A stretch of DNA of 64,000 bases, taken from the NCBI GenBank assembly GCA_949358305.1, contig OX442324.1:1849501-1913500 (forward strand), written 5' to 3'. Both the position numbers and the translations under genes were made by a program. Numbering within the stretch: the stretch's first letter is position 1; each line of letters starts with the position of its first letter. Source of the DNA: Strigamia acuminata. Its lineage: Eukaryota; Arthropoda; Chilopoda; Geophilomorpha; Linotaeniidae. Under the pieces are notes generated by a model, which was not told the origin of the DNA, searched no databases, and worked only from the letters and a program-made list of their open reading frames with translations. This document shows, piece by piece, positions 13,601-29,275 of this stretch.

Positions 13601-14205
13601 TCTGCAGAACCGCCTTCTGAAATGCTTCTGATAGCAAGAGAGCATGTTTTGAAACTATGCGGATGTTTATTCTCGCACAATGTCAATCCAAAATCGTCAC
13701 CGTCTTTTTCCAGATGTACTTGAATGATCTTTGTGTACGAATTGATGTCAACCACTAAAATAAAATAAAAACTTGTTGCTAATTTTATTACGGCTAAGAA
13801 TTTGAAAATATGAAAAATATGAAAATTAATTAAAATTAAACTGTAGAACAGAAATTTTAACTTAAAGTTGAGCTAGAGAGAAATTTATTGCACATGTTTT
13901 TGAATGTGAATAGACGAACTGCACCGCCAAACTGATGCGTGCGTCGTACGTCTGGTGTGCATGTGCTTGTTCCACTTGTGTTTCTACTTGCAACCCTCAT
14001 TCATCTCATCCTTAATCTGTTAAATTGTACATTTGTCTAAAGTTTTATGCGCCACGAAGACGATACTCTTTTACAATGTTGCGACAGTCAATTATATTAT
14101 CTACCGTATTTACTAATTAGCGGTAATTGGGACATTAAAATGGAAAACTTGAAGTGAAACATGAAGAAATTTGATCGTTTGAATATTGAAACAAAACAAC
14201 TTACT
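4692..14205 (-). CDS. GRIP: GRIP-like multi-PDZ scaffold protein, 770 aa, 15 coding segments
   Basis: Coding segments in transcription order: 14205 (one base), 13754-13598, 13532-13387, 12874-12730, 12630-12446, 10718-10626, 10418-10238, 9603-9464, 8138-8061, 7122-6916, 6389-6248, 6096-5960, 5639-5537, 5421-4971, 4838-4692. All introns are GT-AG and phases agree, giving 2,313 nt. Six PDZ domains are visible, with carboxylate-binding loops FGLTL, LGITV, FGFAI, LGITI, LGLTM and FGFSV near residues 6-100, 105-195, 255-345, 354-440, 449-530 and 655-745. Their order and flanks ([50 protein letters not shown]) match PDZ2-PDZ7 of glutamate-receptor-interacting proteins. GRIPs are cytoplasmic adaptors that bind C-termini of receptors and trafficking proteins at membranes. 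PDZ1 is absent from this model. The ATG forms across the first intron (A|TG) with an in-frame TAG four codons upstream. A longer isoform with PDZ1 would need exons outside the segments I can see. Confidence 0.9.
8458..8757. mobile_element. MITE in the GRIP region (TIR CTATAGTTCGCGCC)
   Basis: CTATAGTTCGCGCCAGGTAT at the left is mirrored by ATACCGGGCGAGAACTGTAG at the right. The arms extend inward through TTGATGCTAAA/TTTAGCATCAA and TTAAGCCTAA/TTAGGCTTAA. About 300 bp, no coding capacity. Confidence 0.8.
8884..9047. mobile_element. Pogo-like MITE (TIR CAGTAGAG, TA duplication)
   Basis: CAGTAGAGTGTCGACCATCG at the left end and GATAATCGACGCTCTACTG at the right end, each flanked by TA. Internal CGATTATTCGAAC repeats mirror GTTCGGATAATCG. 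The CAGTAGAG...CTCTACTG ends and TA target are usual for pogo/Tigger-type non-autonomous elements. Confidence 0.85.
9640..10175. repeat. 22-bp minisatellite in a GRIP intron
   Basis: About two dozen copies of a 22-23 bp unit (ACTTTCTAAAAGTTTTTTCA and variants with AAATTTTTTT) fill the intron between the coding segments ending at 10238 and starting at 9603. Ordered variant blocks suggest a higher-order duplication within the array. Confidence 0.9.
11357..11642. mobile_element. MITE with GGGGCCG ends and G-rich interior
   Basis: GGGGCCGGCCATAAATTACG at the left and AAATTTATGGACGGCCCC at the right. The interior holds several runs of 8-13 G and two GTTACGTAAT-like blocks. Elements with ends of this kind are widespread in invertebrate genomes. 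The G-runs could form quadruplex DNA. Confidence 0.75.
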
Positions 14206-14330
14206 TGATAAATTCTAGTGCCGGTAAGAAGCTGCAAAGATTTGTGTCAACAAGCACTACCGTACTCCATCGGGTCAACAACTGAACACGCACGAATAAA
14301 GCAGTCTTTTTGCTAGCCCATACAATTGCA
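14206..14330 (-). other. 5' untranslated exon of the GRIP-like gene (5' end approximate)
   Basis: The donor site at 14204-14203 reads CAA|GTAAGT on the minus strand. The last exonic base, A at 14205, supplies the first base of the initiator codon and the next exon begins TG. Upstream in the exon the frame of that ATG carries a TAG stop, so this exon is 5' UTR. The transcription start is not determined; 14,330 is only a plausible outer limit. Confidence 0.55.
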
Positions 14331-14812
14331 ATATATGCGCTTTTAACGGATCTAAATTTGGAACGTCACCCTTCGAAACATCTTCAACTACAACATTTGC
14401 GCAGGAATTTTTTTGAGGGAGTTAAGAATAGAAATAGACCGTCTGAACTGAAACGTGAGTTCGTGCTCGGTGATCGTGACACAAAATTAAAACATCGCAA
14501 GTTCCTGTTGACTTTTGTCAATGAAGGGAAAATTCATTATAAAATTTATTTCAAACATTAATTAAATCACGATTGGTTTTCGGGACGTAAACATAATAAA
14601 TCTTTTTTTTTTCCCCATTTTAAAATGTCCTTGTTTCATTGCATAAATTTTCACCAGATGGCGCTTGAATCAAAACAAACGGCCATATTTGTTTCGGGTT
14701 AGCGGTGGTTGATTTAATCCGATCGGCAGGTTTTTAATTTTAAGTAAACTCCTTGATGGAATGTGTTAATATTGAGCAGTAGAATACGATTTATAGGGTC
14801 GGATGTTACAAT
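14331..14812. promoter_or_regulatory. Putative bidirectional promoter between GRIP-like and RECQL genes
   Basis: The two genes diverge head-to-head. Only about 600 bp separate the split GRIP start codon from the RECQL ATG, including both 5' UTRs. A CCAAT-type motif (minus strand) lies near 14,570. No strong TATA box stands out. An 83-codon open frame at 14310-14561 has no family features and is treated as chance. The promoter call is inferred from gene arrangement. Confidence 0.5.
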
Positions 14813-21060
<6,248 letters not shown>

Positions 21061-21099
21061 AATCTTAATTATTTGGAGGATAAACAAATATGTGCGGGC

Positions 21100-21105
21100 A
21101 ATAAA
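21100..21105 (+). terminator. Polyadenylation signal of RECQL
   Basis: A canonical AATAAA lies 40 bp after the RECQL stop codon, within GGGCAATAAAACATG. It is the first such hexamer downstream on this strand. Confidence 0.75.
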
Positions 21106-21594
21106 ACATGAAGCTTGTATCAATGTGAATGTAATACGGACTTTTAATTGGGAAAAGTACAAGGTGAGAACGAAAGACCTCACGATTCTGGATATGTAAT
21201 TACATGGTAATTAATTAAACTTTTCACTCGAAACCACATCCATTACGCAGAGGTTTAAATGCCATTTTGATGTGTGGAAATGCCTTTTTTTGCTCTGCAC
21301 TGTATCATTTATTCTGGTATACGTTGTTGCAGTTGCGTGACAAAAGGCTTCACTTTTAAGATAACACCTTAGTCAATAATAACAAGCGCTTTACTCCAGG
21401 GAACGTGCAGATCAAGAGACATCGCCATTCCATGGGGGCCCAAACATATTTATATAAAAAAAAAAAAAAAATTTATTTTTAAAAGTGCGAGGTTTCCCTG
21501 AGTGCGGGTACTGGGTCTGGGGCCCAAAAAAACGATGGAGAAAGCCTACCTCCCGGAAACAGTTGATGCAAAACAAGCAGTCTTGCTGGGTGGG

Positions 21595-21945
21595 TTCGTC
21601 GTCCATCATTTCGCATCTCTGCAAAAACCCATAAAAAGTGGTCAGAATTGGCCAAAAATTACAAAGTGCCGGCAAAGTGCTCAAGCAATAGGAAATGAGT
21701 TAAAAATCGATTGCCCTGTTGCAGAGTCATGGACAAAATCAAAGTTTTTCTGGCTAAAAAGTAGTTGGAAACACTTTTTTGCCGAAATCTTTGCATCAGT
21801 GCCAGATATGCAAATTCCGACCCGGGCAATCAATTCTTTTAGCTCATTTCCTATCGCTTGAGCGTTGAGCGCCTTTCCGGAACGTTTTAATTCTTGGCCA
21901 ATTTCTACAATTACTGCATAGGCAACGAAATGATCAAGTGACGAA
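21595..21945. mobile_element. Inverted-repeat element downstream of RECQL
   Basis: Arms of over 100 bp mirror each other: CTCAAGCAATAGGAAATGAG with CTCATTTCCTATCGCTTGAG, CAGAATTGGCCAA with TTGGCCAATTTC, and outer CATCATTTCG with CGAAATGATC. The centre carries CAGATATGCAAATTCCGACC. Class uncertain. A diverged relative lies at 24,430-24,600. Confidence 0.7.
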
Positions 21946-23323
21946 ATTTCCCAAAAGTTATTTTTGAAAAACTGTAGGCGACGAAATGACCCGCGTCCCT
22001 CTTGCTGTATGGGAAGTTGGCCCATCTGGTTGGAACTACACAGTGTCCTTGTCTACTTGCAACCGGTTTCCATTTTCCACACATAAAATTGGCATTCAAA
22101 TCTCTGTATCTCTGTATCGTGGTTATTGATTCATTTTACAAAATTTACAAAATCGTCAGGTCTCTGGCTCACCCGGCATTATTGGCAAATCATTTTTGAT
22201 TGGGGATAACATGCCAACTTGGAATGACAACAAAGTTTTATTAATATTGTTTAAAAAATTTGAATGGGTTTTAATCATGTGAATGAAAAAATATACACAG
22301 CATATCACACACTTAAAAATCTCTCTAAAATTTATCCGACAGTGTCTAGCATGATTAAAATGCAAATCTATTTATTAGTTTTGTTATACAGTATTTTGGA
22401 AATTGTTTACTTTTAAATTATTTCTGTAACCCTGCCAAAGTTTTGTCCTGCATTTTGTCAATCAATGGTGCATCATAGTGCTTGGTGTCCTGGGTACTAC
22501 GTAGCACCAAATGGACTTCAAAGTTGCAACTTTTTTTTATTTTATTCTTTAGATAAATTGATCAATCTGAGGCTCTAGGCGAGTGCCTAGTTTGCCCATA
22601 ATGCGCAGCTATTTATTATTTTATCATTAACCTCCCATAATTTATTTGGGGAAAACTGAGGAAGAGGAAGTGCTTAACAGCGAGTAAAGTCAATGCACAT
22701 GCTCAGAGAATATTTAACAAACCTGCTCGTAACTGAAGCCACCTACAAAGAGTAGGAAATAAAAAAAAATGTCCCATGTTTGATTTTTGCACAAGTATTT
22801 AAGCGCAATCTTCGCCACCCAAGCTGTGGATGTGCAAGTATTCCGACAAGAAAGAAAAAAATCAAAGGATGCTGCTGAACGCAAGATAAGTCTGGGTGTT
22901 TGTATCCACCTCTTGTTTTCACTTCTATCGTTTTTCACAAGAATTGATTTATTGTTCTTTGACATCTTGCTGATTTGCCAATAGTATAGTGGCAAATAAA
23001 CCTATTTTCTAATGAACGACGTGTTTCTGTTCTCACAATTACTGGTATGCACACAATGTCTTCGCCTTGCAATCACGCTTGATTGCAGTTTTGTTTTTTT
23101 TTGTTCACAAATTAATTGTTAATTGAGAAATCTGTAATCTGGACGTAATTCTGGTCTGGAGAATGTCATCAGACACCTACCGGTACTTCACTTCTGTTAC
23201 GTGCATGCATTTACAAATGTGGTGGAGTCAGTGAAACAAATAAAATTTCTTTTTTATGAATTAAAAACTAAAAAATTTAATAATTATTTTATTTACAATT
23301 TGTGGTTAATTTTCAGGATTTTA

Positions 23324-23345
23324 GGGGTACCCCATGGGGTACCCC
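23324..23345. repeat. Perfect 22-bp palindrome
   Basis: GGGGTACCCC, AT, GGGGTACCCC: each half is itself a palindrome (KpnI-type core) and the whole is symmetric. Confidence 0.9.
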
Positions 23346-24429
23346 AATCAGGGTGTGATTACTTCTTGCCCACATGTAATATACTGTAAAATGTAATGTC
23401 TAATAGCCGTAGTCTCTTTAACCATGTTTAGGAAAGTATCTACTGTAAATGCTCTCAGATTCAGAAGCTTGATTTTCTCTGTGTAACATAGCGACACCAA
23501 TTAGTACGAATCTGGCTACGTCGTAAGCTGTGCTAAAAACTGAAACTTATTTATTTACTTTTCGACGCCACCACTAGTGGCAGCACCTGTTACAGTCTGC
23601 GTACAAAATAGAGTAATTAGGCGATAATCAAAATAGATTGTCAATCTCAAAGTCAACTTTTGCACATAAATAGTGCATTTTGTACTTTAAGATGCAATTT
23701 TTGCTACAAAAATAAATTGTTTAAGTTGAAAAATGCAATTTTGCAGTTTCCAGTTGCGTTGTAAAGGATATCACGTTCAATTAGCATCTCATCTTCAATG
23801 AGAGCATTTACGATCAATCAATCTGTCAATCAATATTGCTACAATGGCGAAGATGAGGATATTATTAATACCAGAGAGAAAATAGTTTGTCAATTCATTT
23901 GTCTAGCAATGACTGCGTGCCAAATGAGTGCTAAACAAACTGACTTCAATCCCAAATCAAAAAAAGTGAAGAAAATAATTTTGTTGTAAAATAAGCCTGA
24001 TTTAGAACAAAAACAAGTGACAATCAAACCAATTAACTTGTTAATAAACTATAGGAAAAGTGATCAAATGGAAAAGTTGGCAGAAAAAATTGTTGGAAAT
24101 CAGAGAAGCTGAGAAACTGAGGAGAATCAACATAAAAGCAATCTAGATACAGGTACTCCATCCTCTGTACAAGTAAAATCAAGTAACAGACAATCATTGC
24201 TAGTATGACCAGTCTAATTCCTAAGAAAGAATCAACAGGTTCAATCATGGTGTGGAGTGCTCTCGCTTCCTCTGACACTGGAAACCACAGTTATTGATAC
24301 AATTATGATTCAGCAAAAAAGGTCATTCTTGAAAAGAATTGAGATCGTCTGCATGAAAACAAATTGTTGTCTCTGACTTGTAAGATTGTAGAATTTTGGT
24401 AGGCATGTAACCTTCCAGAAAACTGAGTT

Positions 24430-24600
24430 TTTTGACGACTTTTTCTTTTCAAAAACTCAGTTTTCTGCCCATATCTCTGCAACGGTGCCAAATATGCAAA
24501 TTCCAACCGGGGAAATCGATTTTTTAGGAAATTTTACGTCTAATCAGCATGTTTTTGGCACTTTCAATTTTGGCCATTTTTCCATAGGCCTTTGACTTGT
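24430..24600. mobile_element. Diverged copy of the 21,595-21,945 element
   Basis: TGCCAAATATGCAAATTCCA and the following ACCGGGGAAATCGATTTTTTAG track the central part of the 21,595 element. An inner inverted pair AAAACTGAGTTTT/AAAAACTCAGTTTT is nearby. Confidence 0.5.
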
Positions 24601-25326
24601 GTCTACTTGAGGAAATTGCGATTTTCTTAAATTTTTTAGTACAAAAGATTTGAGGAGTAGTCATTTTTAGACTAAATAAATGTTGCTTTACAAATTTACA
24701 ATTGGAAATTTCTGTCTATCTCTAACGGTTTCCAAGATAATTTTCCAATGACCTTGAAGGAACATCCCGAGGTCAAATTTTGGGTCACCAAAAAATTGCC
24801 CCACCTAACTTTAATACCGTATATCTTCGAATTGTCCGCGGACATCTAATAGCGCGCGGACCTCCAATTGCGCGCGGGACAAATTTTTTTTTTTTACCAA
24901 TTTTTTTTGCCAATTGGCCAATGCTGGGTTTTTTGAACGTATCTGCAACGAAAAACACCTAAAAGTGTGACAAATGAAACGTTTTCCACACATTTCGGTA
25001 ATCACGTATACAAAACGTTTCATTTGTCATCCTTTTTTTGGCACATTTCGAAAATTTTGGGCCTCCAATTGTGCAATTCGAGGCCCTGGTGGGCTCAAGC
25101 CCTATTTGCCCCTATGTAGATCCGCCCCTGCCTTTAACTGTCTGTAAGATCTACTCATCGGTAGAGATGGACTGCCTGTTTTAAAAAGAGACAGCTGGAA
25201 GAGTGGTCTGATCTGTGGTCTGATGGCTTGAAAATCATTTCAGGTAAAGGCGACTCATTATAGACGTCCCCGAACCCTATCTAAGGCGCAAAATTCGTCA
25301 ACTTGTTTTTCTAAAAGAATCAGAAG

Positions 25327-26065
25327 TTAGAAAAACAAATTTCTTAATGGCAACACAAACGATTTGGTCTTACTAAAGACTTCTGTAAACCTATTTTCGA
25401 ATAGGAATTCATGATGACTGTCAGAAAATCTGTTGGAAATGGAACTGCTACGGGTGAAAATAGCATTTTTTCGACGCTCCTGGTTGATCTTGTTGATCTG
25501 CGATTGTATTTGATAAAAGACGGTTTGCATGGTCGCGAATGATTCAACGCAGTTGAGGGTAGAATTGTTAAATTTGCGATCGAACACAGACGCTGCGATG
25601 GTGCCGGTTCTTCTGGCAAAGGCAGTAAGTTCCCTAAAAATTCGTTCACATAGTAGCGAAAACGAGGTGGAACGTGAAGCTACATATTCTTCAATTTCCG
25701 GATCGAGCTTAACCGGTCGCAAAAAGGAAACTTGATGCGACGAAATAGGGAATTGTTTGGCCATGTTGGAACGCAGTTTGGCCGAAAATTTGGCGAACAG
25801 CTGCTTCTCGATTATTACCGTGGCATTAGGGGTTAAAAATGGAGTTTCAACTTCATTTCCCCAAGCTTCTTCCTCGAATCCGTCATCGTAATCGCCCTCG
25901 AAATCCTCTTGTAAAGATGAATCAAAATAATCGACAGGATAGTCAACGGATTTCCTAGTCGACAGGATTCCTAGTCGACAGGATTCCTGATCGACAGGAT
26001 TCCCGATCGACAGGATTCCTGATCGAGAGAATTCCCGATCGAAAAGATTAGCGGTTGATCGAAAA
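25327..26065 (-). CDS. Uncharacterised open frame, acidic N-terminal part and helical C-terminal part
   Basis: The frame is open from an upstream TAA near 26,066 to the TAA at 25327, about 245 codons. The first Met is at 25764, so either translation starts there (145 aa) or the upstream part belongs to an exon. The upstream part reads DYFDSSLQEDFEGDYDDGFE, strongly acidic. The region after the Met includes LDPEIEEYVASRSTSFSLLC and a helix-rich segment IQSQINKINQERRKN. The first ~30 codons overlap a 16-bp tandem repeat, so that part is probably not ancestral coding sequence. No domain is recognised. It may be a transposon-derived or decayed gene. Confidence 0.35.
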
Positions 26066-26125
26066 GATTAGCAGTCGAAAATAATCCAGTCAAAATTTAT
26101 CCAGTCGAAAATAGTACTGGTTGAA
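25961..26125. repeat. 16-bp minisatellite
   Basis: About six good copies of a 16-bp unit (TCCTGATCGACAGGAT and variants with TAG, CCG) are followed by several decayed copies. The unit is not a multiple of three, yet the minus-strand frame stays open through the best copies. Confidence 0.75.
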
Positions 26126-27639
26126 AGGAATCCAATCAAAAAAATTCCACTGTGCTGGTAAGTTAGATCACGACAAACTTGTTTAGAAATCACCTAATGC
26201 TTGGTTTACCTCATAACCAAGTGAATTTTATGGTCCAAAAAGTTCTGAATTCTGAATAATTGTTTTGCTGGTCAAATTCAAATTTTTGATACACCTGGAC
26301 TTTTGTAAATGTTAGAGAGCTGAAATTTAAGTGACCAACATGAGAGGTCAACCAATTTGGGTGAAAACGGCCTCATGGCTAAACTTTTCAATTTCGCCAT
26401 TGGAACAACAAAATTACAATAAATTATAGATAACCTGTAAGTACTTAGAGTTTTCTACAATACCCAATTTCCAACCAAACCAAATTTTGTACAAATCCAT
26501 ATTTGACAACAATAATGATAATGACACGTAAAACATGAAGAGCATAGGGCAAACGAAGCATTCAAATATTCAATAATTTCAACTTTCAAGTTAGAATTTT
26601 AAATATTTATGCCAGTACTGACACCCAAGATAATTTTAACAAACATCAATCCCAAGGATACATTCTTTCCAATACGAAGCTTTGCGTTGCTTAAACAATA
26701 CGTTACCAACTGGTGACTTGTCTTGAAGCATGAAGTTACAAATGTTGTCACTAGTGGCTCAGCATCAGAAGGGTCGGTTAAGTTCGGTGCTTTTCGTTAG
26801 AATAGAAATAGAAATAGAAATAGAAATAATGCGTATTTCAAGAATTTCGGCAATTTTGCAAATGAATGAACAATAAAATGTATTAAAATTTGCTCAACAA
26901 AAATATTCATAACAAAGGTTGAATTTTTTTTTTCACTGCTGCTAATTTGTGTAAAACCAAACCTATCATATCTAATTGTAATTGAAATCAAATATTAATC
27001 TTCATTCGGGAATAGATATTGACGTTTATATATTTTTTTACAGTTCTGGATCAAAATGCTGACAATACTTGTTGGGACTTCGAATTATTATTGTGTTGTT
27101 GTTATTGTATAAAAACACTATGGTTTCCAGACAATTTTAGTTTTTATACAAACTTGCACATCACCAGTGTCTTTATTTGCACCTGACATTACCTGTGCCT
27201 TAAATTCGTTCATGTTTTCTATCACAAAAAAGGAACTATTTTGTTTTGAATTGTAGGAAAAACAAATCGATCATGCTGAAAAATTAAATTTTTACAATTT
27301 TGTTCACTTTCCTCCATTTTTATATTTAAAAAAAAATAATTTTCACGGAAAAATTAATTAATCTATGAAATTGACCGTGTGAAATTATGAAATTCCATTG
27401 TTAATTATAAAGTGGTGTGTGGCTTTTTGTAAGGTAGTCGCGTGGTAACATTTTGTTTCCAAATTTGTATTTTGAATTTTTGCCACATGTTCTTTATTCA
27501 TCTTAGTACGCTTCTTCTTCCAAGAGGAAATTATTTATATTCATTACTAATACACACGCAATATTCCTACAGTTCTAGTAATCTGTTTAATTGCTAAATC
27601 CGAATAAATTATGAAGGTTTGCTTGAGCACTAGATCTTA
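26066..27639. other. Non-coding stretch
   Basis: AT-rich, with decayed minisatellite copies to about 26,125 and a short (AGAAAT)n run at 26,802-26,828. I see no gene. Confidence 0.5.
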
Positions 27640-27777
27640 TCCTGTCTCTCTTCAGAGAAAGCATACGATTGGTCCGTACAGAGGACCCATTTACACCTTT
27701 CATCCATCCGCGACCAAACCCTATATAACTACTGTGCGCTCGAATATCTTCTGTAGCTGCGCAAAATAGAAGTAAAG
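27640..27777 (+). promoter_or_regulatory. Possible promoter and first exon of a long transcript
   Basis: CTATATAACT (TATA-like) at 27721-27730 is followed some 50 bp later by AGTAAAG|GTGAGT, a strong 5' splice site at 27777/27778. This suggests a short non-coding first exon on the plus strand. No matching acceptor can be fixed by reading alone. Confidence 0.35.
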
Positions 27778-28131
27778 GTGAGTAGTAAAGGCAGAAGACG
27801 GTGTTTCTGAAATTATTGTTTCGTTGTTACTAATTTGCATTTATATGTTAGAAGGGCAACAGAGATTTCATTGATCAAAGTTGGTGCGGTGCTGGGTAAT
27901 TAATGGTTTATTTGTAAAATTTAGGACAGCTCGACAACAATGGAGGAGCAGGATTGAACGTAGGCCTAAGCCTGGGCCAAATCATCTGAAACCATATTGT
28001 TAAAATTCACATTTAGGTTACTTTTAGATTTTCCAAAATGCAATTGTTTCAGATCGTGTAAAGTTTCAACTGTTTTTAAAACGATTTCTAAGAAAATTTC
28101 TGTTAGATAGAGGACACGGCGAATTTTCATC

Positions 28132-28184
28132 ATGGCGGCGAGTTCAGCTTGGAAACGAGCTGCTGACAAAATGGCGGACCTAGG
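28132..28184 (+). promoter_or_regulatory. Paired YY1-like sites, or a short first coding exon
   Basis: CATCATGGCGGCG and ACAAAATGGCGGACC lie about 40 bp apart and fit the YY1 consensus (AANATGGCGGC). The same bases also read MAASSAWKRAADKMADLG before a donor-like GG|GTATGT. YY1 sites placed at transcription starts commonly coincide with an ATG, so both readings may hold. No continuing exon was found. Confidence 0.4.
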
Positions 28185-28341
28185 GTATGTTGTTCTTTAG
28201 TTGGGATGGACTACAAAAAGTAATTTTTTTATAGATTTTAGTTAGGTACACTACAAATAATTTACGAAACCAAGATTTTAGAAGAACAAAGATTAGATGT
28301 ACAGATATTACTTAATTAATTTAGTTTTTTTTTAACTTTTT

Positions 28342-28650
28342 TTAATGAAATGCAAAATTTGATTGGACTCATTAAACTAAATGAAAATATAGGTTTTCTT
28401 AAGAAGCTTTGCGATTCCTAGTACTAAGATATTTTTACTTTGGGTTTACTTAACTGCAAAAATTAATTGTATTGCAAGAGTTCATTTTAGTTTTAGGTGA
28501 ATTTTAATGAATTGCGAAATTTGATTGGACTATTAAGTAAATAATTAAATAAACAAAAACAAAAGACTGTTTTCTTATTTGATTTTATTTAACAACCAGT
28601 TAGTTTTTTTTAATGAAATGCAAAATTTTCATTGGACTAAAAAATTAAAA
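28342..28650 (+). repeat. Three copies of an AATGAATTGCAAAATTTGATTGGACT motif
   Basis: Copies begin near 28,346, 28,506 and 28,611, each running from TTTTAATGAA to GATTGGACT or CATTGGACT. A fourth copy lies at 38,038-38,069 and a weaker one near 33,124 (TTTGATTGGAAGACTATAAG). Each contains a CCAAT-box complement (ATTGG). No inverted partner is nearby, so these are not hairpins. Confidence 0.6.
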
Positions 28651-29084
28651 CTAATTTATCCTGTATGTAACCAATTCTGCACACACAAAGGGGATCTTTT
28701 TTGTGAGGAAAAGGGTCCCATTGTGTGTTTATTTTTATGTTTTATCGATTTTCTGTTCCCTTCCTTTCCCTTCTGTTCTTTTCCCTCCTCCTCCTCCTCC
28801 TAATCACCCCCCTCACCTCACCTCCCCTCCCCTCCCCTCCCACAAGCTCTTTTTCCAATTATTTTATTTTGAAACTTACTCAATATAAAAATAGATTGTT
28901 GTGCCAGATAAAAAAAAGATTTTTTGCATCTGGATTCCTTTAAACTAGGAATAGTAGATTCTGTACAAAGATTTTTGTAAATTTTGTAAGAAATTGGTGT
29001 TCTAATGTGGTAATCCATAATGAGACAAGTTTTAAGAACCGACTTGTTATAAAGAAAAACAACAACCAATGTTTGCTTTGAAAT

Positions 29085-29275
29085 GGGGGTGTAAAATCCA
29101 TCTCTCTACCTCCCCGTGGTCACCCCTGGGGAAGCTGACGGCTGTAGTGTCAGTGGAGCTAAATGAGAGCACTGGTACTTCTAATTTTGACCTGGGGCTT
29201 CATTGTTCCGTGCGTCTTTTCCATGGTTCGCTTTTGTTCTTGGTCGATCCCAGTTATCAAAATTGGAAGTTTTGA
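29085..29275 (+). ncRNA. Structured repeat, copy 1 (candidate ncRNA)
   Basis: Core: GTGTAAAATCC, CTCTCTACC, GTGGTCACCCCTGGGGAAG, a hairpin CTGAC/GTCAG, GTGGAGCT, then GAGAG that can pair with CTCTC, and CTGGTACTT. A second long hairpin follows: arm 29177-29197 (ACTTCTAATTTTGACCTGGG) against 29249-29270 (CCCAGTTATCAAAATTGGAA). Compared with copies 2 and 4, both arms of each stem change together. Function unknown. A local SINE-like repeat is the alternative. Confidence 0.5.

Larger units (their letters stand above)
21106..25326. other. Intergenic, repeat-bearing
   Basis: Besides the two related inverted-repeat elements it holds a perfect 22-bp palindrome at 23,324-23,345 and, near 24,825-25,135, a GCGCGCGGAC/AAACGTTTCATTTGTC fragment related to 9,060-9,350. 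Open frames here are short and lack protein features. Nothing else supported. Confidence 0.5.

Noticed and set aside
14310-14561. 83-codon plus-strand open frame in the GRIP-RECQL gap
   Set aside because: It lies in the 5' UTR/promoter zone, overlaps the GRIP first exon on the other strand and has no domain or composition typical of protein.
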